Origin: JACDBD01 sp050743385
GTDB lineage: Bacteria; Actinomycetota; Acidimicrobiia; IMCC26256; JACDBD01
NCBI GenBank assembly: GCA_050743385.1
Contig: JBOGFJ010000155.1
Coordinates: 1 to 9,641 of the forward strand
Direction: 5' to 3'
Length of the DNA: 9,641 bases
Positions 6,817 through 9,641 of this stretch are shown piece by piece. Each line of letters opens with the position of its first letter. Positions within the stretch are counted from its first letter, which is position 1. The translations under genes were made by a program, and so were the position numbers. The notes beneath the pieces were generated by a model, which saw only the letters and a list, made by a program, of their open reading frames with translations, was not told the origin of the DNA and made no database searches.

Positions 6817-7698
6817 TCATCGGGCCTCCTTCGGGGAGAGCGCGCGGAGCAGCGCGTCGAGGGTGCGGACGGTCGGGACGTCGATGCCGTGGTCGCGGCC
6901 CTTACGGACGACGACGCCGGTGATGGCGTCGACTTCGAAGGGGCGCCCAGCCTCGAGATCCTGGAGAGTCGACGTGGTCTTCTCCGGCGGCAGGCCGTGC
7001 AGGAGGCGCAAAGCGGCAGCGATGTCCTCGTCGGTCACGAGCACGCCCTCTGCGCGGGCGACTGCGGCGGTCTCCTCGAGGGCGGTGCGGGCGACGCCGT
7101 CGATCTCGGGCGTCCGGAACACCGAGCCCATGCGGGCGCGCAGGATGGTTGTCAGGCTGTTCCCGACCACGTTCACCAGGAGCTTGCGCCACGCCGCGTA
7201 GTGAACGTCGGGCGTGGTGCGAGTGGCGACGCCATGGGCATCGAGCCAGCCCGCGAGCTCGGCGTCCTCGACGACGAGATGCCCGCCCGCGTGCTCGTTG
7301 CGGACATGGGTCGGTCCGACCCGCTCGCATCCCGACATCACCACGCAGCCGTCGACGCGGCTGTGGAACCGCGCCAGCACCTCCGGGTTCTCGACACCGT
7401 TCTGCGCGCTCACGACGCGGGCCCCGACCGGTATTCGGGGCGCGACGACCGGGGTGTCTTGCGACTTCACGGTAACGAGCACGAGGTCGTACGCCCCGTC
7501 GGGCGCGTCGACGACGTGCACGCGTCCGGCCCAGTCTCCGTCGGGCGACTCCAGGCGCAGTGGTTTGCCGCTCGCAAGGTGCCGATAGGTCGTCCCTCGG
7601 GACCAACCGGCGACGTCGGCGCCGTGCTCGGTCAGGCGGGCCAGGATCCAACCGCCGATGGCGCCCACGCCCGCGACGAGGACGCGCGGCTCCGTCAC
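6817..7698 (-). CDS. Ketopantoate-reductase-family NAD(P)-dependent dehydrogenase
   Basis: From the GTG at 7698 the product is 293 residues, right for the PanE/ApbA family. It opens with the Rossmann motif VLVAGVGAIGG (6-16). QNGVEN (99-104) contains the conserved N100, AAWRKLLVNVVGN holds the catalytic-type K172, and DLEAGRPFEVDAITG carries E255, corresponding to the catalytic Glu. The frame is open to an ATG at 7752, but those 18 extra residues precede the normal Rossmann start and overlap the upstream hydrolase, so GTG 7698 is preferred; its GAGG (7710-7713) is 11 bases away, slightly long. It is the last gene of the minus-strand operon, 13 bases after the hydrolase. Its place beside catabolic genes suggests a 2-oxo or 3-hydroxy acid other than ketopantoate, but pantothenate synthesis is not excluded. 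Confidence 0.9.
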   Translation of the reverse strand: MTEPRVLVAGVGAIGGWILARLTEHGADVAGWSRGTTYRHLASGKPLRLESPDGDWAGRVHVVDAPDGAYDLVLVTVKSQDTPVVAPRIPVGARVVSAQNGVENPEVLARFHSRVDGCVVMSGCERVGPTHVRNEHAGGHLVVEDAELAGWLDAHGVATRTTPDVHYAAWRKLLVNVVGNSLTTILRARMGSVFRTPEIDGVARTALEETAAVARAEGVLVTDEDIAAALRLLHGLPPEKTTSTLQDLEAGRPFEVDAITGVVVRKGRDHGIDVPTVRTLDALLRALSPKEAR

Positions 7699-7711
7699 CG
7701 TTCGGCGCGCC

Positions 7712-8641
7712 TCAGTCGGCGAGCGCGGCAGAGATGGCGGCGGCGAGCTCATCGAGGGCGCGCTCGCCGTCGCCGACGGCGCCCTTGAAGTTGACCCAGC
7801 CGTGGATCATGCCCGGGTAGTCGGAGTGCTGCACAGCGATACCGGCGGCGCGCAGGCGGCGGACGAATTCGGCCCCTTGGTCTCGCACGGGATCGTGCTC
7901 GGCAGTCAGCACGATCGCGGGCGGGAGCCCGGACAGGTCGGGGGCCAGGTTCAAGGCAGCCCGGGGGTCCGAGCGGTCGGCTTCGTTGCGGAAGTACTGC
8001 TCCTCGATCCAACGGATCGCGTCCAAGGTGACGAAGCACCCCTCACCGTTCTCCACGCACGACGGCCGGGAATAGTCGAAGTCGAGGCCGCCGGGGTTGA
8101 CGAGGTATTGGAACCGGATCGGAGGGCCGCCGCGCTCGCGTGCCATGAGCGCGACCGCGGCGCCGAACGTGCCGCCACCGCTGTCACCGCCGACCGCGAT
8201 GCGGGTGGCGTCGCCACCGAGCTCCTCGGCGTGATCCGCTACCCAGGCCGTGGCGGCGAAGGCGTCGTCGATCCCGGCGGGGAAGGGGTGCTCGGGGGCG
8301 AGCCGGTAGTGGACGGCCACCACTACGCAGCCACTCCGGTTGGCGAGCGCCCGGCAGAGCCGGTCGTGGCTGTCGAGGCTGCCGATGCTGAAGCCGCCAC
8401 CGTGGAAGAAGACCGAGATCCCGCGTCCGGACGCGCTGCTCGGCCGGTAGACCCGGATCGGGATCGGTCCTGCGGGGCCCGGAAGGGCCTCGTCGCGCAC
8501 GTCTGCGACCAGCTCCTTCTCGCCCGCCAGCACGTCGCCGGCGTCGAGCATCGCCCGCGCCTGTTCGATCGGTTGCTCGTGGGGCGCGACGCCGCCCTCG
8601 AGCTGGGCGAGGAGCTCGACGACCGCGGGGGCGAGCGTCAC
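7712..8641 (-). CDS. HSL-family alpha/beta hydrolase (esterase) with intact triad
   Basis: From GTG 8641 the product is 309 residues, typical of family IV bacterial esterases. It shows HGGG at 80-83 in VFFHGGGFSIGS, YRLAPEHPFPAG, the nucleophile S154 in AVGGDSGGGTFG, acid D250 in TAEHDPVRDQ and base H280 in YPGMIHGW. It should hydrolyse a carboxylic ester in the cytoplasm; no signal peptide is seen. It resembles the hydrolase at 883-1833 along its whole length, with the difference that this copy keeps the catalytic Ser. The GTG overlaps the stop of the small upstream gene as GTGA, which suggests translational coupling. An in-frame ATG at 8653 is an alternative start that would overlap by 16 bases. 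Cotranscribed with the benzoate-type ligase and the dehydrogenase. Confidence 0.92.
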   Translation of the reverse strand: MTLAPAVVELLAQLEGGVAPHEQPIEQARAMLDAGDVLAGEKELVADVRDEALPGPAGPIPIRVYRPSSASGRGISVFFHGGGFSIGSLDSHDRLCRALANRSGCVVVAVHYRLAPEHPFPAGIDDAFAATAWVADHAEELGGDATRIAVGGDSGGGTFGAAVALMARERGGPPIRFQYLVNPGGLDFDYSRPSCVENGEGCFVTLDAIRWIEEQYFRNEADRSDPRAALNLAPDLSGLPPAIVLTAEHDPVRDQGAEFVRRLRAAGIAVQHSDYPGMIHGWVNFKGAVGDGERALDELAAAISAALAD

Positions 8642-8841
8642 GATGCCGCCCATGCGAAGGGCGCCCGGAGGGCGGTGGCCACGTCGTCGATCGCCGCCCG
8701 GCCGGCGTCGATGAAGCCGCCCATGCACGAGAGGCCCACGACCATCCGCTCGTAGAGCGAGAAGGTGGTCGGGATCTCGTACGGCGGCGGATGGCGTTCG
8801 GAATGATCGAGGAACGTCTCGGCCTGAGGATGGAGCGGCAC
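8638..8841 (-). CDS. Small protein of unknown function, 67 residues
   Basis: GTG at 8841 starts one base after the ligase stop and is preceded nine bases upstream by GGAGG (8851-8855), inside the ligase gene. The stop overlaps the next hydrolase's GTG as GTGA. This signal and spacing argue for a real translated gene. The product has an acidic, Pro-rich N-terminus (PLHPQAETFLDHSERHPPP) and a less polar C-terminal part (VVGLSCMGGFIDAGRAAIDD). Its first residues resemble the start of many HSL esterases (PLHPQ...FLD), so it could be a remnant of another hydrolase, but the adjacent hydrolase has its own complete N-terminus. No signal peptide or clear membrane span is seen. I do not recognise a family. 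Confidence 0.65.
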   Translation of the reverse strand: MPLHPQAETFLDHSERHPPPYEIPTTFSLYERMVVGLSCMGGFIDAGRAAIDDVATALRAPFAWAAS

Positions 8842-8842
8842 G

Positions 8843-9641
8843 TCAGCAGACCTCCATCGGTCGCTCGCGCAACAGGTAGCGCTTGACCTTGCCGGTCGCG
8901 GTCGTGGGCAACTCGTCGACGAGCTCGACCCAGCGCGGGTACTTGTAGGGGGCGAGTCGCGCGCGCACGTGCGCCTGGACCCTGGCCGCGAGGTCGTCGC
9001 GGGCCGCCCCTCCGGCGGCGACGACGAACGCCCGCGGTTTGACGAGACCGTCTCCGGCGTCGCCACCGACCACCGCGGCCTGCACCACGTCGTCGAGCTC
9101 CACGATGCAGGCCTCGACCTCGGCCGGTGACACCCAGACGCCGCCGACCTTGAGCATGTCGTCGGAGCGGCCGAGGTACACGTAGTGACCGTCGTCGGGG
9201 CGGCGCAGGTACTCGTCGCCCGTCGCCATGAAGCGGCCGTGCAAGACACGGCGGTTCTGCTCGGTGCGGTTCCAGTAGCCGACCATGACCGACTCCCCGG
9301 CGACCCAGAGGTTGCCCGGCTCGCCGTCGGGAACCGGCGCGCCCGCCGCATCGCGCAATTCGATGTCATAGCCGGGTACGGGCATGCCCGAGGTGCCTGG
9401 CACGGAAGCGCCGGGCCGGTTCGACAGGAAGATATGGAGGATCTCGGTCGTCCCGATCCCGTCGAGGATCTCCACGCCGAACCGGTCGCGGAAACGACGG
9501 TGCAAGTCGGCAGGCAGCGCCTCGCCGGCGGAGACCGCGGCGCGCACCGATGTGAAGGTGTCGCCGGGGAGGTCGGCGTCGAGCAGGGCGGCGTAGAACG
9601 TCGGCACGCCGAAGAACAGGGTCGGCTGATGCGTACGCACG
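8843..9641 (-). CDS. Benzoate-CoA-ligase-family acyl-CoA synthetase, N-terminus outside the window
   Basis: About 266 C-terminal residues of an ANL enzyme are present; the frame is open to the right edge and the GTG near the edge lies mid-protein, so the gene continues beyond. PTLFFGVPTFYAALL and ILDGIGTTEILHIFLSN are highly characteristic of the benzoate-CoA ligase group (benzoate, 2-aminobenzoate and 4-hydroxybenzoate ligases), as is RLAPYKYPRWVELVDELP. Also visible are the ATP-binding TGDEYLRR, the hinge GRSDDMLKVGGVWVSPAEVE and the C-terminal TATGKVKRYLLRE, with the catalytic Lys codon at 8888-8890. It would make an aroyl-CoA from a carboxylic acid and ATP. It heads the visible part of the operon leading to the small protein, the hydrolase and the dehydrogenase. 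The family is secure; the exact aromatic acid is not. Confidence 0.92.
   Translation of the reverse strand, partial: VRTHQPTLFFGVPTFYAALLDADLPGDTFTSVRAAVSAGEALPADLHRRFRDRFGVEILDGIGTTEILHIFLSNRPGASVPGTSGMPVPGYDIELRDAAGAPVPDGEPGNLWVAGESVMVGYWNRTEQNRRVLHGRFMATGDEYLRRPDDGHYVYLGRSDDMLKVGGVWVSPAEVEACIVELDDVVQAAVVGGDAGDGLVKPRAFVVAAGGAARDDLAARVQAHVRARLAPYKYPRWVELVDELPTTATGKVKRYLLRERPMEVC
8851..8855 (-). promoter_or_regulatory. Ribosome-binding site of the 67-residue gene
   Basis: GGAGG on the minus strand, nine bases before the GTG at 8841 and inside the end of the ligase gene. It is the main evidence that the small gene is translated. Confidence 0.6.

Noticed and set aside
6640..7788. A 382-residue plus-strand open frame across the oxidase end and the dehydrogenase gene
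   Set aside because: It overlaps two recognised genes, one in another frame and one antisense, has no ribosome-binding site and has shadow-like composition.
8710..8745. GLSCMGG in the 67-residue protein as a possible hydrolase nucleophile elbow
   Set aside because: The spacing is GxSxxG, not GxSxG, and the protein is far too short for the fold; the likeness is probably chance.
7658..8755. A 365-residue plus-strand open frame opposite the HSL-type esterase
   Set aside because: Antisense to an esterase with all family motifs; no independent coding evidence.
7712..8841. The small gene and the following hydrolase as one gene broken by a frameshift
   Set aside because: The hydrolase has a full-length N-terminus of its own and the junction is a clean GTGA overlap, so a split gene is not needed.

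Overview
The window is a GC-rich (roughly 70%), densely coding stretch of bacterial chromosome. Strong G/C third positions, frequent GTG starts and the gene families present suggest an actinobacterium, possibly Acidimicrobiia or a related soil or water lineage; the taxon is inferred and not proven. I see no tRNA, rRNA, CRISPR, insertion sequence, phage or plasmid genes. It reads as an accessory catabolic locus for an aromatic or arylalkanoic acid, or an ester of one, handled as CoA thioesters.

Layout. Block 1 (1-1833) is a divergent pair: a two-domain cupin protein running off the left edge on the minus strand, and a hormone-sensitive-lipase (HSL) type alpha/beta hydrolase on the plus strand. 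They share a 65-base intergenic region containing the perfect palindrome TTGTACTACAA. Block 2 (1861-4025, minus) is a phenylacetate-CoA-ligase-like enzyme followed by a GntR/FCD regulator. Block 3 (4116-6718, plus) is divergent from block 2 and holds a second alpha/beta hydrolase and, 17 bases later, a VAO/GlcD-type FAD-linked oxidase. Its promoter region carries a degenerate copy of the same element, TTGCCCTACAA. Block 4 (6817-9641, minus) is a tight operon running in from the right edge: a benzoate-CoA-ligase-family enzyme (truncated by the window), a 67-residue small protein, a second HSL-type hydrolase and a ketopantoate-reductase-family dehydrogenase.

How the genes may work together (inference). 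Hydrolases would release an acid from an ester or lactone, the FAD oxidase and the dehydrogenase would adjust its oxidation state, the two ligases would make CoA thioesters, and the GntR protein would repress the divergent promoters until a pathway acid or thioester appears. No ring-cleavage, beta-oxidation or transport gene lies in the window, so the substrate cannot be named.

Most notable points: (i) the hydrolase at 883-1833 has Ala where the catalytic Ser should be (GDASG) while keeping the oxyanion-hole HGGG and the Asp and His, and its relative at 7712-8641 in the same window has the normal GDSGG; (ii) a FadR-type operator-like element recurs at the two divergent promoters; (iii) a small, well-signalled gene of unknown function is wedged between a ligase and a hydrolase with 1-base and overlapping junctions.
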